This document shows positions 37,174 through 47,061 of a stretch of 64,000 nucleotides of DNA, piece after piece. Source of the stretch: Pseudomonas mandelii (GTDB lineage: Bacteria > Pseudomonadota > Gammaproteobacteria > Pseudomonadales > Pseudomonadaceae); NCBI RefSeq assembly GCF_900106065.1, contig NZ_LT629796.1:6052501-6116500 (forward strand). The letters are read 5' to 3'. The number at the start of each line of letters is the position of its first letter. Within the stretch, counting starts at the first letter, position 1. The notes under the pieces are model-generated. The model had not been told where the DNA came from and made no database searches. It worked only from the letters and a program-made list of their open reading frames with translations. The position numbers and the translations under genes are program-made.

Positions 37174-37803
37174 ATGCCAAACGCTTCTCGCACAGCCTTG
37201 CTGGTCATCGACGTACAGAACGACTTCATCCCCGGGGGGCAACTGCCGGTGCCCGAGGGAGACTTGATCGTGCCCTTGATCAACCGCCTGGGCGACCGGT
37301 TCAAACAGGTCATCATTGCCCAGGACTGGCATCCACCCGGCCACGCCTCGTTCGCGTCCAGCCATCCGGATCGCGAACCTTACGAGGTCATCGAGCTGCC
37401 TTACGGCCCGCAAACACTGTGGCCGGATCATTGTGTACGGGCGACGGCAGGGGCCGAGTTACACAAGGATCTCAACCTGCCCCACGCGCAACTGATCATC
37501 CGCAAGGGCTGCAACCCGGACATCGACAGTTACTCGGCATTTCTGGAAGCGGATCGCAAGACCACCACCGGCCTGGCCGGCTATTTGAAAGAACGCGGCA
37601 TCGACACGCTCTATCTGGTCGGACTGGCGCTGGATTTCTGCGTGATGTTCTCGGCGCTGGATGCGCGGGCAGCGGGTTTCAATGTGTTCGTGGTGTTGGA
37701 TGCGTGCCGGGCGATTGACCTGGACGGATCGTTGGCGGCTGCGATCGAGCGGATGCAGGTGGCTGGCGTTGATCTGGTTTCAGCGGATCAAGTGCCGGGT
37801 TAA
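37174..37803 (+). CDS. pncA: Nicotinamidase/pyrazinamidase
   Basis: This 209-residue isochorismatase-fold hydrolase has the Asp of DVQNDFIPGGQLPVPEGD (about 13-30), the Lys in IIRKGCNPDIDSYS and the nucleophilic Cys in GLALDFCVMFSALDAR. It deamidates nicotinamide to nicotinate for NAD salvage. ATG 37174 follows AAGGAGGA with good spacing. An in-frame methionine at 37138 is not supported by a ribosome binding site. Confidence 0.93.
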   Translation: MPNASRTALLVIDVQNDFIPGGQLPVPEGDLIVPLINRLGDRFKQVIIAQDWHPPGHASFASSHPDREPYEVIELPYGPQTLWPDHCVRATAGAELHKDLNLPHAQLIIRKGCNPDIDSYSAFLEADRKTTTGLAGYLKERGIDTLYLVGLALDFCVMFSALDARAAGFNVFVVLDACRAIDLDGSLAAAIERMQVAGVDLVSADQVPG

Positions 37804-37812
37804 CCCCGGCAC
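37792..37812. terminator. GC-rich hairpin at the pncA stop
   Basis: GTGCCGGG-TTAAC-CCCGGCAC is a perfect 8-bp stem spanning the pncA stop codon. There is no T run, so it is at best a rho-assisted or weak terminator. Confidence 0.35.
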
Positions 37813-37939
37813 CTGCCCACAAGGACTGCGATCGAGTGCGCCCCGACTCGAACGCAGTTTCGCAGGCTTGGCAGACGCTACCTGGAAATTGCAATCGCTC
37901 ACTCACCGATAACCAAGTCTGTTCCGTTTCGGCCCCACA

Positions 37940-40216
37940 CTAATCAGCCACTCTGAAATTATCGAGTGAGAACCAGTCCGGCGTAGGGCAGTGAAAATCC
38001 AGCCGAGCGATACCCGGTGCATCAAATGAAACATTCACCGGACCACCGTATGATGTCCCCAGTTTCTGTGTGCCCAGCAAGGCTCCAGCGGCGGTGTAAT
38101 ACGACACGGTGCTGTTGTCGTAATTGGAGCTGACGTGCCAGAAACTGATCCGTGAATAACTGTTCTTGAGTTTCAATTCCACGTTCACCGCCGCTGCGCC
38201 AAACGCTTCGCGACCGATGCTCAGCACCTGGTTTTCTACCTGTCCGGGAAACGATTCGCCAATTTCAGTGCGGGGGGTGACGGCAACCTCGCCTTCTCCC
38301 GACTTGAACGTGATTCGCATGCTGGACAGATCAATGACACCGCCGTGCCGCACCGTTTGGGTGGGCGCACCGTCAAAGTCCTCCAGAGGCTGAGCGGGCA
38401 GGTTCAATACTGTCAGTTCCTGCGTGGCAAACACCACGGCAGCGCTTTCATCGTCCTTGCCGTCGAACCCCACTTTCAACACCATTTGCAGCTGGCTTCC
38501 GGGCTTGAACTTCAGCAGCAGATCCCGTGGCACCGTGTTGTCCAGCCCGCCTATCTCCACATTCGTGACAGGTGCGCCCTGAGCGATAGGGATGACGTAC
38601 TCGTTGCCATTTACATCAACACCGTGCAGGCGAAACCAACGCAATTGCCCAAGTCCTATCCCGGGCCATGGCGCGCATTGCGCCTGCACTGGGCCCGCAA
38701 ACGAGCCGAGATCCAGCACCTTATTGCCGAGGGATTGAGGGATCGACGGCTTTGGCAGGCGCGGATCCTTGTCATTTATTCGATTGATCGTCACATCCAG
38801 TGAATCGCTGGCTTGCGCCGCAGTATCGCGGAGCAACGCCCAGGACAGGCTCATGACCGCACCATGATTGGCCATCAACATCTGTGGCTTGAGCAGAAAG
38901 TTCGCCCGATGGTTTTTGTTGAAGGCCATGGCGGCGAACGTCGGCGAGCCGAGACCGGGTGTACCTTCGGCCAACAGTCGGGCCTGATCACCGGGAACAT
39001 CGTCAAGAAACTCCACACGAGCGGTCACGCCATCAACAAAGTCCAGTGGGTCCAGTGGAGTGCCCGCCCCCACCAGCGTTGGCGGTTGCAGCAAGGAGAC
39101 AGCCTTGCCTTTGACGTCGACCTTCAACGCAATGGAACGATCAAGCCTATTGCCCTGACTCATGCGGGTGTAACTGAACACGGCAGTCCCGCCCGCAACT
39201 CGGGCGAATCGATCGTATGGAACGGACAGCGAATACATGAAAGGGACATTCTTGATTGTTTCAATGAGCGTCAACACGTCTTCCGGTTCCGATCCGTCGG
39301 CGCTGCGGAAGCGGCAAGTGAGGTGGATTTCGTCGTCTTTCAACCAACCGCGCGGCACGTAAACCTGCGCCGTGGCCGGTTTGCCCGCGAGTTTTTCAAG
39401 CTCGATGGTATCGGGATCGTCTTCGGCATCGGCGGGGTCTTCACTGACGATCGGTGGGTCATACCACGTGCCCTTCAGGTTGACGTACAGATACAGACTG
39501 GCCGAGTACGGGCTGTTGACATCCGGCCCGTTACCTACGCGATCGATCACTGTGTAATTGATGCGAAAACGCGGATTATCGCCAGCCGCAACAAATGTCG
39601 CTTCGTCGACCGTCATCTCGAGCCAACCCTGATCGACTTCAGGCTGGGTCACCGTGTGGTTGAGCACAATGGAATTGCAATCGAGCCGAATCTGGTCAAA
39701 CGTCCTCATCAACGGATAGGACAGCGTGACGATAACGCCTTCGCTCGCCCGCTCAGGGTCCACGCCTTGATCCAGCACTTCTGACTCGACTTCAATCGAT
39801 AGCTCCGAATGACCTTCCTCGCCAGGAAACTGATCCACGAGGCCGGGGCGCTGCGCATGGAATAACACTTGCAACGGCGCCGAAGCGTCGATCTCGGTGC
39901 CTGCGCGATCAAGCAAGCAATCGAGCGTATTGAGCCCGTCCGTCCAGTGCCGGGTCTGCACGTAAACAGTCGCACGCTTGTCTTCTTCACCCGCCATCAC
40001 GGGGAATGAGGCCACCGTTGCGCCGTTGAGCTGCAGCTTGAAGGTGTCACCGGCTTGTGCGAGGGACGAAGGCTCGATGAACACTTTGACCCCTTCCGGA
40101 TACAGGTAAGTCAACGCCAGTGGCAGCCCGGCGTCGACGCCGTCCGGCCCCGGAATCGGTTCTTTCATTCCCGGAATGAGGGGTTTGTCGAGGGTGAATG
40201 TGGTCATCGTATTCAT
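37940..40216 (-). CDS. Large beta-rich protein of unknown function
   Basis: This 758-residue protein has no signal peptide and no membrane segment. It reads as a string of Ig-like or carbohydrate-binding beta domains: recurring units of about 120 residues with LDPL/VTV-type strands and phrases such as VIVTLSYPLM and VYVPRGWLKDDEIHLTC. A C-terminal lectin-like module of about 90 residues follows, ending CPTPDWFSLDNFRVAD. I do not recognise a named family; similar large proteins occur in fluorescent pseudomonads. The ATG is preceded by AGGGAC. It is isolated between pncA and the two-component genes and may be released by a non-Sec route or act in the cytoplasm. Confidence 0.75.
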   Translation of the reverse strand: MNTMTTFTLDKPLIPGMKEPIPGPDGVDAGLPLALTYLYPEGVKVFIEPSSLAQAGDTFKLQLNGATVASFPVMAGEEDKRATVYVQTRHWTDGLNTLDCLLDRAGTEIDASAPLQVLFHAQRPGLVDQFPGEEGHSELSIEVESEVLDQGVDPERASEGVIVTLSYPLMRTFDQIRLDCNSIVLNHTVTQPEVDQGWLEMTVDEATFVAAGDNPRFRINYTVIDRVGNGPDVNSPYSASLYLYVNLKGTWYDPPIVSEDPADAEDDPDTIELEKLAGKPATAQVYVPRGWLKDDEIHLTCRFRSADGSEPEDVLTLIETIKNVPFMYSLSVPYDRFARVAGGTAVFSYTRMSQGNRLDRSIALKVDVKGKAVSLLQPPTLVGAGTPLDPLDFVDGVTARVEFLDDVPGDQARLLAEGTPGLGSPTFAAMAFNKNHRANFLLKPQMLMANHGAVMSLSWALLRDTAAQASDSLDVTINRINDKDPRLPKPSIPQSLGNKVLDLGSFAGPVQAQCAPWPGIGLGQLRWFRLHGVDVNGNEYVIPIAQGAPVTNVEIGGLDNTVPRDLLLKFKPGSQLQMVLKVGFDGKDDESAAVVFATQELTVLNLPAQPLEDFDGAPTQTVRHGGVIDLSSMRITFKSGEGEVAVTPRTEIGESFPGQVENQVLSIGREAFGAAAVNVELKLKNSYSRISFWHVSSNYDNSTVSYYTAAGALLGTQKLGTSYGGPVNVSFDAPGIARLDFHCPTPDWFSLDNFRVAD

Positions 40217-40374
40217 GGGAAAGTCCCTGTAGGCCGGGCTGCGATGGCTGGATAGAAAAGAGCACGTCCTTTTTATTCAACACCGCCCGGCCGATGACCG
40301 CTACTGTCAGATCTGACAGGTACAGCATCTTAAAAACCTGAATGACTACCTTTAGTCTGAAAACGCGCCTGACC

Positions 40375-41688
40375 TTAAACCGAAGTGCTGGCCAGCGTCG
40401 GCAACCACAATTTGAACCGCGCTCCGCCGAGCGGCGATGCCTCAACGGTCAGCGTGCCACCCTGCGCTTCCAGCGCCCGACGACTGATCGCCAGCCCCAG
40501 GCCAAATCCGCCCGTTGCCCGATCCCGGCTGCGATCCAGTCGATAGAACGGTTCAAAAATCCGCTCGCGCTCATCGTCGGGAATGCCGATGCCGTCGTCG
40601 TCGACCCAGATTTCACAACCTTTCGGACAGACCTTTACGCCAATCTGAATACGCTTTTCGCAATAGCGCATGGCATTGCGCAGCAGGTTCTGTATCGCGC
40701 GAGCCGTCAGTCGCGGGTCCAGCACGAAGCGTTCAAGTTGCCCATGCAGCAGCACGTCGATCACGATGTCCGGCGACTCCAATTCTTCATCGACGCTGCC
40801 CAGAATGCTGTCGATGAACTCGTCCAGCGACACTTCAACCTGCTCCGGCAGCCGCGCCGGGTTTTGCAGTCGGCTGTAGGACAACAGTTCCAGGACCAAT
40901 TCATCCAGTTCCCGTATGTGCGCGACCAGCCCCAGCAGGCGCTCGCGACTGGCAGCCGGCAAGTCGTCGGACAGCGCCAGGGCCAGGCCGAAGTCCAGGC
41001 GCGTCAGCGGTGTGCGCAGTTCGTGGGACACGGCGTTGAGCAAGTCGCGTTGCTGGTTGAGCAGGTTTTCGATGTCGCCGGCCATGGTGTCGAAGACAGT
41101 GGCCAGGCTGCCAATGTTGGAGTGCGAGGAGATCTGCGTGCGTTCGCCGAGGTGGCCCTTGCCGAAACGTTCGGCGGTGCCTTTGAGCCGTTCCAGATCG
41201 CGCCAGTGCGGACGCAGCCACAGCAACAGGCAGGCGAGCATGGTCGCGCCGATCAGGACGTTGATGCTCCAGTACAACAGGCTGACGTCCATCGGGTCCG
41301 GCGGTACGACCATTTCGACAACGGACTGCTCATTCAGCGGTGCCACGGCGAGCGTGCGCCAGCCCCAGTCGCCGATGCGCACGACGTTCTCGCCACGCTG
41401 CAAACGCTGGCGCTCCTGGAGGGTGAAGTCGGGATCGTCATGGCGGGTCAGAACGATGCGCAGCGGGGCAAACTCCTTGTCCATTTCAGTCGCCAACGCT
41501 GGCCATTGAGCTTCCGGCACGGCATGGAACTGTTTGACGATGAGGGTTTGCAGCCCGCGCGAATAATCGAGGTTGTAGGTGACGAACCGTTCATGGAAGA
41601 GCTTGATCACCAAGTCCGGCATCAGGTAGATCGCCGCGCTGTACGAGACGATCATCACCAGATAGAGGCGAAACAGGATCCTGAACAT
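40375..41688 (-). CDS. Sensor histidine kinase, RstB-like
   Basis: This 437-residue protein has two membrane segments (about 8-24 and 136-157) around a periplasmic sensor of about 110 residues. A HAMP-like linker follows, then the H-box NAVSHELRTPLTRLDF (His222), the N-box NLLRNAMRYC, and D/G boxes WVDDDGIGIPDDERERIFEP and GGFGLGLAISRRAL. The sequence is closest by eye to RstB. It follows its response regulator by 4 bases and probably phosphorylates it. Confidence 0.92.
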   Translation of the reverse strand: MFRILFRLYLVMIVSYSAAIYLMPDLVIKLFHERFVTYNLDYSRGLQTLIVKQFHAVPEAQWPALATEMDKEFAPLRIVLTRHDDPDFTLQERQRLQRGENVVRIGDWGWRTLAVAPLNEQSVVEMVVPPDPMDVSLLYWSINVLIGATMLACLLLWLRPHWRDLERLKGTAERFGKGHLGERTQISSHSNIGSLATVFDTMAGDIENLLNQQRDLLNAVSHELRTPLTRLDFGLALALSDDLPAASRERLLGLVAHIRELDELVLELLSYSRLQNPARLPEQVEVSLDEFIDSILGSVDEELESPDIVIDVLLHGQLERFVLDPRLTARAIQNLLRNAMRYCEKRIQIGVKVCPKGCEIWVDDDGIGIPDDERERIFEPFYRLDRSRDRATGGFGLGLAISRRALEAQGGTLTVEASPLGGARFKLWLPTLASTSV

Positions 41689-41692
41689 CGTC

Positions 41693-42394
41693 TCAGCATT
41701 CCCACTCGGAACGGCTGAACAGGTAGCCCTTGCCCCACACGGTCTTGATCTTGCGCGCCTCGCCCGCGTGGTCGTCGAACTTGCGCCGCAACTTGGAAAT
41801 CGCCACGTCCACCGAGCGGTCGGTACCGTTGAATTCGATGCCGCGCAGGCGTTGCAGGATCTGGTCGCGGCTCAGCACTTCGCCAGCATGCCGGGCCAGC
41901 ACCACCAGCAGGTTGTATTCACCGCTGGACAGCTCCACCAACTGATCGCGCCAAGTCACGGTGCGCTCGGACAAGTCGATGCACAAGTTGCCCATGAGGA
42001 TGCGGTCGTTGGCGGTCTGCGGTTCGCTGAGGCTGCTGCGGCGCAACAGCGTGCGCACGCGGGCCAGCAAGACGCGGGGTTCGCAGGGCTTGGTGACGTA
42101 GTCGTCGGCGCCCATTTCCAGCCCCAGCACCTGGTCGTGGCTGTCGTCGCGAGCGGTGAGCATCAGGATCGGCAGCGTGGCCGAATCCGCCCGCAGCAAG
42201 CGGCAGACTTGCAGGCCATCGAGCCCGGGCAGCATCAGGTCGAGGATGACCAGGTCCGGCGGATTGACCCGCGCCCGCTCGCGCACATGGTCGCCACGGC
42301 TGATCACACTGACGCTATAGCCATTGCGTTCCAGGTAGCTGGCAATCAGTTCGGAGAGCGCGGTGTCGTCTTCGACCAGGAGGATGTTGGGCAT
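41693..42394 (-). CDS. OmpR-type response regulator, RstA-like
   Basis: This 233-residue protein has a receiver domain with the acidic pocket VEDD and phospho-acceptor Asp52 in LVILDLMLPGLDG. A winged-helix DNA-binding domain follows, including EYNLLVVLARHAGEVLSRDQ and VDVAISKLRRK. I chose ATG 42394 (MPNILLVEDD). The upstream extension is REP sequence. It is divergent from the RND efflux operon at 42689, which it may regulate (inference). Confidence 0.93.
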   Translation of the reverse strand: MPNILLVEDDTALSELIASYLERNGYSVSVISRGDHVRERARVNPPDLVILDLMLPGLDGLQVCRLLRADSATLPILMLTARDDSHDQVLGLEMGADDYVTKPCEPRVLLARVRTLLRRSSLSEPQTANDRILMGNLCIDLSERTVTWRDQLVELSSGEYNLLVVLARHAGEVLSRDQILQRLRGIEFNGTDRSVDVAISKLRRKFDDHAGEARKIKTVWGKGYLFSRSEWEC

Positions 42395-42430
42395 GGGTGT
42401 TTCCAGAAAGTGCAGTGGCGACCTTTGGGG

Positions 42431-42530
42431 CCTCTTCGCGGGCAAGCCTCGCTCCTACAGGGAAATGCGCATACTCGCTCCAACGAGGGAATGCGATTAA
42501 CGGTAGGAGCGAGGCTTGCCCGCGAAGGCG
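42431..42530. repeat. REP pair in a divergent promoter region
   Basis: Two inverted REP cores between divergent response-regulator and RND genes. This is an unusual place, since REPs normally lie at 3' ends. Confidence 0.8.
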
Positions 42531-42688
42531 GCCTGACAGGCGCAAAAAGTTTCAAGCGGCCAAGGATATACGCCCCCGCACGCCCGCGAGCAAAACCCTT
42601 ACACAATTTCACACAGCACCAACAAAGCTTCACCGCTACTCTCCTCGCCTCCCCGTAGGATGCGGGCAGTCATTATTGGGGTAATTAC

Positions 42689-43846
42689 ATGTCAAAGAAC
42701 CTGCTTGCCAAGCTCAGCCTGATGGCGCTGGCATTGACGCTGAGCGCTTGTGACAAGTCCTCGAACGCCGAAGAACAGGCGCCTCTGGCCACGGTGCGCG
42801 TCGAAACAATCGAAGCCCGGCCCCTGTCGATCACCAGTGAACTGAGCGGGCGGATTGCCGCGCCACGGATTGCCGAAGTCCGCGCCCGGGTCGCCGGCGT
42901 CGTGTTGCAACGCACCTTTCGCGAAGGCAGCGACGTCAAAAAAGGCGATGTGCTGTTCCGTATCGACCCGGCACCCTTCAAGGCTGACCTCGACAGCGCC
43001 GAAGCGTCCTTGCGCAAGGCTGAAGCCAATGCGTTCCAGGCCAAATTGCAGGAACAGCGTTATGCCCAGTTGATCGAAGGCAACGCCATCAGCGGCCAGG
43101 ATTACGACAACGCCCGGGCCAGTGCCCGGCAAACCGCTGCTGATGTCGCCGCCAACAAGGCCGCCGTGGACCGGGCGAAACTCAACCTCGGCTACGCCAC
43201 CGTCACCGCACCGATTTCCGGGCGTATCGGCCGCGCGCTGGTGACCGAAGGTGCGCTGGTCGGGCAGAACGAAACCACGCCGCTGGCACTGATCCAGCAG
43301 CTGAACCCGATTCACGCCGACCTGACCCAATCGACCCGCGAACTCAACGACCTGCGCCGCGCCTTCCGTTCCGGCCAGTTGAAGGAAGTGGGCCAGGGCC
43401 AGGCCAAAGCCACGCTGATTCAAGATGACGGCAGCCTTTACCCGCTGCCGGGCAAGCTGCTGTTCACCGACATCACTGTCGACCCGGGCACTGGCCAGAT
43501 TATCGTGCGCAGCGAGTTCCCCAACCCGGACCTCGACTTGCTGCCGGGCAGCTTCGTGCGGGTGCGCCTCGAACAAGCCGTCAATCAGCAAGGCATCAGC
43601 GTACCGCAGCGGTCCATTCAGCGTGACAGCGCCGGCATTGCCCAGGTGTTGGTGATCGACGCCGAGCAGCGTATCGGCCAGCAAACGGTAGAACTGGGCG
43701 CGGTACAGAACGATCGCTGGATCGTCACCGCCGGCCTTAACCCCGGCGACCGCATCGTCACCGAAGGCCTGCAACACGCCAAGCCCGGTGAAAAAGTCCA
43801 GATCGACAACACCCCTCTTCCACTTGCCCAGGTTTCTGGTCAGTAA
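42689..43846 (+). CDS. RND efflux periplasmic adaptor lipoprotein
   Basis: This 385-residue protein has a lipoprotein signal ending in LTLSAC (lipid on the Cys at about residue 21). A barrel-sandwich hybrid follows (PRIAEVRARVAGVVLQRTF), then an alpha-helical hairpin (about 100-170), a beta-barrel and a membrane-proximal domain (TVELGAVQNDRWIVTAGLNP). It is a MexA/AcrA-family adaptor bridging the pump at 43861 to an outer-membrane channel. No outer-membrane factor gene is present, so an OprM-type channel encoded elsewhere must serve. Confidence 0.93.
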   Translation: MSKNLLAKLSLMALALTLSACDKSSNAEEQAPLATVRVETIEARPLSITSELSGRIAAPRIAEVRARVAGVVLQRTFREGSDVKKGDVLFRIDPAPFKADLDSAEASLRKAEANAFQAKLQEQRYAQLIEGNAISGQDYDNARASARQTAADVAANKAAVDRAKLNLGYATVTAPISGRIGRALVTEGALVGQNETTPLALIQQLNPIHADLTQSTRELNDLRRAFRSGQLKEVGQGQAKATLIQDDGSLYPLPGKLLFTDITVDPGTGQIIVRSEFPNPDLDLLPGSFVRVRLEQAVNQQGISVPQRSIQRDSAGIAQVLVIDAEQRIGQQTVELGAVQNDRWIVTAGLNPGDRIVTEGLQHAKPGEKVQIDNTPLPLAQVSGQ

Positions 43847-43860
43847 GCAGGACGCTTTTT

Positions 43861-46800
43861 ATGCCGCAGTTCTTTATCGATCGCCCGGTGTTCGCCTGGG
43901 TGGTTGCCCTGTTCATCCTGCTGGCCGGCGCCTTGGCCATTCCTCAGTTGCCGGTGGCGCAATACCCCGACGTCGCGCCGCCGCAGATCGAAATCTACGC
44001 CGTGTACCCCGGCGCTTCGGCGCAGACTATCGACGAGAGCGTAGTCAGCCTGATCGAGGAAGAGCTCAACGGCGCTGATCATCTGCTGTATTTCGAATCC
44101 CAGAGCAGCCTCGGCAGCGCCACCATCAAGGCCACTTTCCAGCCGGGCACCCACCCGGAAATGGCCCAGGTCGACGTGCAAAACCGGCTGAAAGTCGTGG
44201 AGTCGCGGCTGCCCCAAGCGGTCAATCAGCAAGGCTTGCAGGTGGAGAAAGTCTCCGCCGGTTTCCTGTTGTTGATCACCCTGACTTCCAGCGACGGCAA
44301 GCTCGACGATGTGGCGCTCAGTGATTACCTGGCGCGCAACGTGATGAACGAGATCAAGCGCCTGGACGGCGTCGGCAAAGCCCAGTTGTATGGCGCCGAA
44401 CGGGCGATGCGCATCTGGATCGACCCGCAGAAGCTGATCGGTTTCAACCTGACCCCGGGCGACGTCAACGCCGCCATCGTCGCGCAGAACGCCCAGGTCT
44501 CGGCCGGCAGCATCGGCGATTTGCCGACGCGCACCACCCAGGAAATCACCGCGACCATTCTGGTAAAAGGCCAATTGTCGACGCCGGAAGAATTCGCCGA
44601 CATCGTCCTCAAGGCCAATCCTGACGGTTCCACCGTGCGCATCAAGGACGTGGCGCGGGTCGAGATCGGCAGCCAGGAATATCAGTTCGGCACGCGCCTG
44701 AACGGCAAGCCTTCCACCGCCGTCAGCGTACAGTTGGCGCCAGGCGCCAATGCGCTGAGCACCGCGACCCTGGTGCGAGCGAAGATGGATGAACTGGCGC
44801 GCTACTTCCCGGCGAACGTGGAATACAAGATTCCTTACGACACCTCGCCGTTCGTCAAAGTCTCGATCACCAAAGTGGTTTACACCCTCGGCGAGGCGAT
44901 GCTGCTGGTGTTTGCGGTGATGTTCCTGTTCCTGCAGAACATCCGCTACACGCTGATCCCGACGCTGGTGGTGCCGGTGGCGCTGATGGGCACGTTTGCG
45001 ACCATGCTCGCGCTGGGCTTCTCGATCAACGTGCTGACCATGTTCGGCATGGTACTGGCCATCGGCATTCTGGTGGATGACGCCATCGTGGTGGTGGAAA
45101 ACGTCGAGCGGATCATGGCCACCGAGGGCCTGTCGCCCAAAGAGGCGACGCGCAAGGCGATGAAGCAGATTACCGGGGCAATCATCGGCATCACCCTGGT
45201 GCTGGTGGCGGTGTTTATTCCGATGGCGTTCATGCAGGGCTCGGTCGGGGTGATTTACCGACAGTTCTCGCTGTCGATGGCCACCTCGATCCTGTTCTCC
45301 GCCTTCCTTGCGCTGACCCTGACCCCGGCGCTGTGCGCGACGCTGCTCAAGCCGATTGCCAAGGGTGAGCATCACGAAAAGAGCGGGTTCTTTGGTTGGT
45401 TTAACCGTGGTTTCGAGCGTCTGACCGAGCGTTATCAAGGTTGGGTGGCGTATGCACTGAAACGCACGGGCCGTTATCTGCTGATCTACGGCGTACTGCT
45501 GATTAGTCTGGGCCTGTGTTTCAGTCGCCTGCCCTCCTCGTTTCTGCCGGTTGAGGATCAGGGCTACACCATCACCGACATTCAGCTACCACCGGGCGCG
45601 AGCAAAAACCGCACGGTCAAGGTCGTGGAACAAGTTGAAGCGCACAACGCCACTGAGCCGGGTGTCGGCGACAGCACAGTGATTCTCGGTTTCAGTTTTT
45701 CCGGCAGCGGACAAAACGCCGCGCTGGCATTTACCACGCTGAAGGATTGGTCGGACCGGGGCAGCGACGACTCGGCGAGTTCGATTGCCGACCGCGCCAA
45801 CATTGCCCTGAGTCAGATAAAGGATGCGGTGGCCTACTCGGTGCTGCCGCCGCCGGTTGACGGTCTCGGCACTTCCAGCGGTTTCGAATTCCGCTTGCAG
45901 GACCGTGGCGGCCTCGGTCATGCCACGCTGATGAAAGCGCGTAGCGAATTGCTCGCCGCCGCAGAGAAAAGCCCGATCCTGATGAACGTGCGTGAAAGCG
46001 CGCTGGCCGAAGCACCGCAAGTGCAGCTGGAAGTCGACCGCAAACAGGCCAACGCTTTGGGCGTGTCCTTTGCCGACATTGGCAACGTGCTCTCCACGGC
46101 GGTCGGTTCGGCCTACATCAACGACTTCCCCAATCAGGGGCGGATGCAACGGGTGGTGGTTCAGGCTGAAGGCGATCAACGCAGCCAGGTGGCCGATCTG
46201 CTGAAGATCCACGTGCGTAACGACGGCGGAAAAATGGTGCCGTTGTCGGCCTTCGTCCAGGCGAAATGGACCCAAGGCCCGGCGCAGTTGACCCGTTACA
46301 ACGGCTACCCGGCGATCAGCATTTCCGGCGAGCCGGCGCCCGGCCACAGCACCGGCGAAGCCATGGCGGAAATCGAGCGGCTGGTTGCACTCGGCCCGGC
46401 CGGGTTGGGTCAGGAGTGGACCGGGTTGTCTTTGCAGGAACGTTTGTCCGGCAGTCAGGCACCGATTCTGCTCGGGCTGTCGCTGTTGATCGTGTTCCTC
46501 TGCCTGGCGGCGCTGTATGAAAGCTGGTCGATTCCGACATCGGTGCTGCTGGTAGTGCCGCTGGGTGTGCTCGGCGCCGTGCTGGCCGTGACCTTTCGCG
46601 GGATGCCCAACGACGTGTTCTTCAAGGTCGGACTGATCACCATCATTGGCCTGTCGGCGAAGAACGCGATCCTGATCATCGAGTTCGCCAAGAGCCTGTA
46701 CGACGAAGGGCATGACTTGGTCGACGCCACGCTGCAAGCCGCGCGCTTGCGGTTGCGGCCGATTGTGATGACGTCGCTGGCGTTCATTCTGGGTGTGGTG

Positions 46801-46959
46801 CCGTTGGCAATTGCTACCGGGGCCAGTTCGGCGAGTCAGCAAGCAATCGGCACCGGGGTGATCGGCGGGATGATCACAGCGACGCTGGCGGTGGTGTTTG
46901 TGCCGGTGTTTTTTGTGGTGGTGATGAAGCTGGTCCGCAAACGCCATAAAGACATCTAA
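43861..46959 (+). CDS. RND efflux transporter (HAE1 family)
   Basis: This 1032-residue inner-membrane pump starts MPQFFIDRPVFAWV, as RND pumps do. It has twelve helices, two large periplasmic loops, and the proton-relay Asp pair in GILVDDAIVVVENVERIM within helix 4. The length fits AcrB/MexB-type drug exporters. It lies 14 bases after the adaptor gene. The drug range cannot be read from sequence. The divergent RstAB-like system is the likely regulator. Confidence 0.95.
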   Translation: MPQFFIDRPVFAWVVALFILLAGALAIPQLPVAQYPDVAPPQIEIYAVYPGASAQTIDESVVSLIEEELNGADHLLYFESQSSLGSATIKATFQPGTHPEMAQVDVQNRLKVVESRLPQAVNQQGLQVEKVSAGFLLLITLTSSDGKLDDVALSDYLARNVMNEIKRLDGVGKAQLYGAERAMRIWIDPQKLIGFNLTPGDVNAAIVAQNAQVSAGSIGDLPTRTTQEITATILVKGQLSTPEEFADIVLKANPDGSTVRIKDVARVEIGSQEYQFGTRLNGKPSTAVSVQLAPGANALSTATLVRAKMDELARYFPANVEYKIPYDTSPFVKVSITKVVYTLGEAMLLVFAVMFLFLQNIRYTLIPTLVVPVALMGTFATMLALGFSINVLTMFGMVLAIGILVDDAIVVVENVERIMATEGLSPKEATRKAMKQITGAIIGITLVLVAVFIPMAFMQGSVGVIYRQFSLSMATSILFSAFLALTLTPALCATLLKPIAKGEHHEKSGFFGWFNRGFERLTERYQGWVAYALKRTGRYLLIYGVLLISLGLCFSRLPSSFLPVEDQGYTITDIQLPPGASKNRTVKVVEQVEAHNATEPGVGDSTVILGFSFSGSGQNAALAFTTLKDWSDRGSDDSASSIADRANIALSQIKDAVAYSVLPPPVDGLGTSSGFEFRLQDRGGLGHATLMKARSELLAAAEKSPILMNVRESALAEAPQVQLEVDRKQANALGVSFADIGNVLSTAVGSAYINDFPNQGRMQRVVVQAEGDQRSQVADLLKIHVRNDGGKMVPLSAFVQAKWTQGPAQLTRYNGYPAISISGEPAPGHSTGEAMAEIERLVALGPAGLGQEWTGLSLQERLSGSQAPILLGLSLLIVFLCLAALYESWSIPTSVLLVVPLGVLGAVLAVTFRGMPNDVFFKVGLITIIGLSAKNAILIIEFAKSLYDEGHDLVDATLQAARLRLRPIVMTSLAFILGVVPLAIATGASSASQQAIGTGVIGGMITATLAVVFVPVFFVVVMKLVRKRHKDI

Positions 46960-46999
46960 CCCACAACATATCCCCTGCGGGAGCGGGTTGTTTTCTCTG

Positions 47000-47021
47000 G
47001 TGTGGTCACAACAGACCACAC
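47000..47021. promoter_or_regulatory. Perfect inverted repeat before the DUF1345 gene
   Basis: GTGTGGTC-ACAACA-GACCACAC is an 8-bp perfect inverted repeat with a 6-base loop, 40 bases before the DUF1345 start. There is no T run after it, so an operator is likelier than a terminator. Confidence 0.4.
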
Positions 47022-47061
47022 TGGACTAAGGTGGTCGCATACCCTGGCCCATCGAGCACCC

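Noticed and set aside
43840..45438. A 532-residue open frame on the minus strand
   Set aside because: Antisense shadow of the RND pump; composition is typical of an opposite-strand frame in GC-rich DNA.
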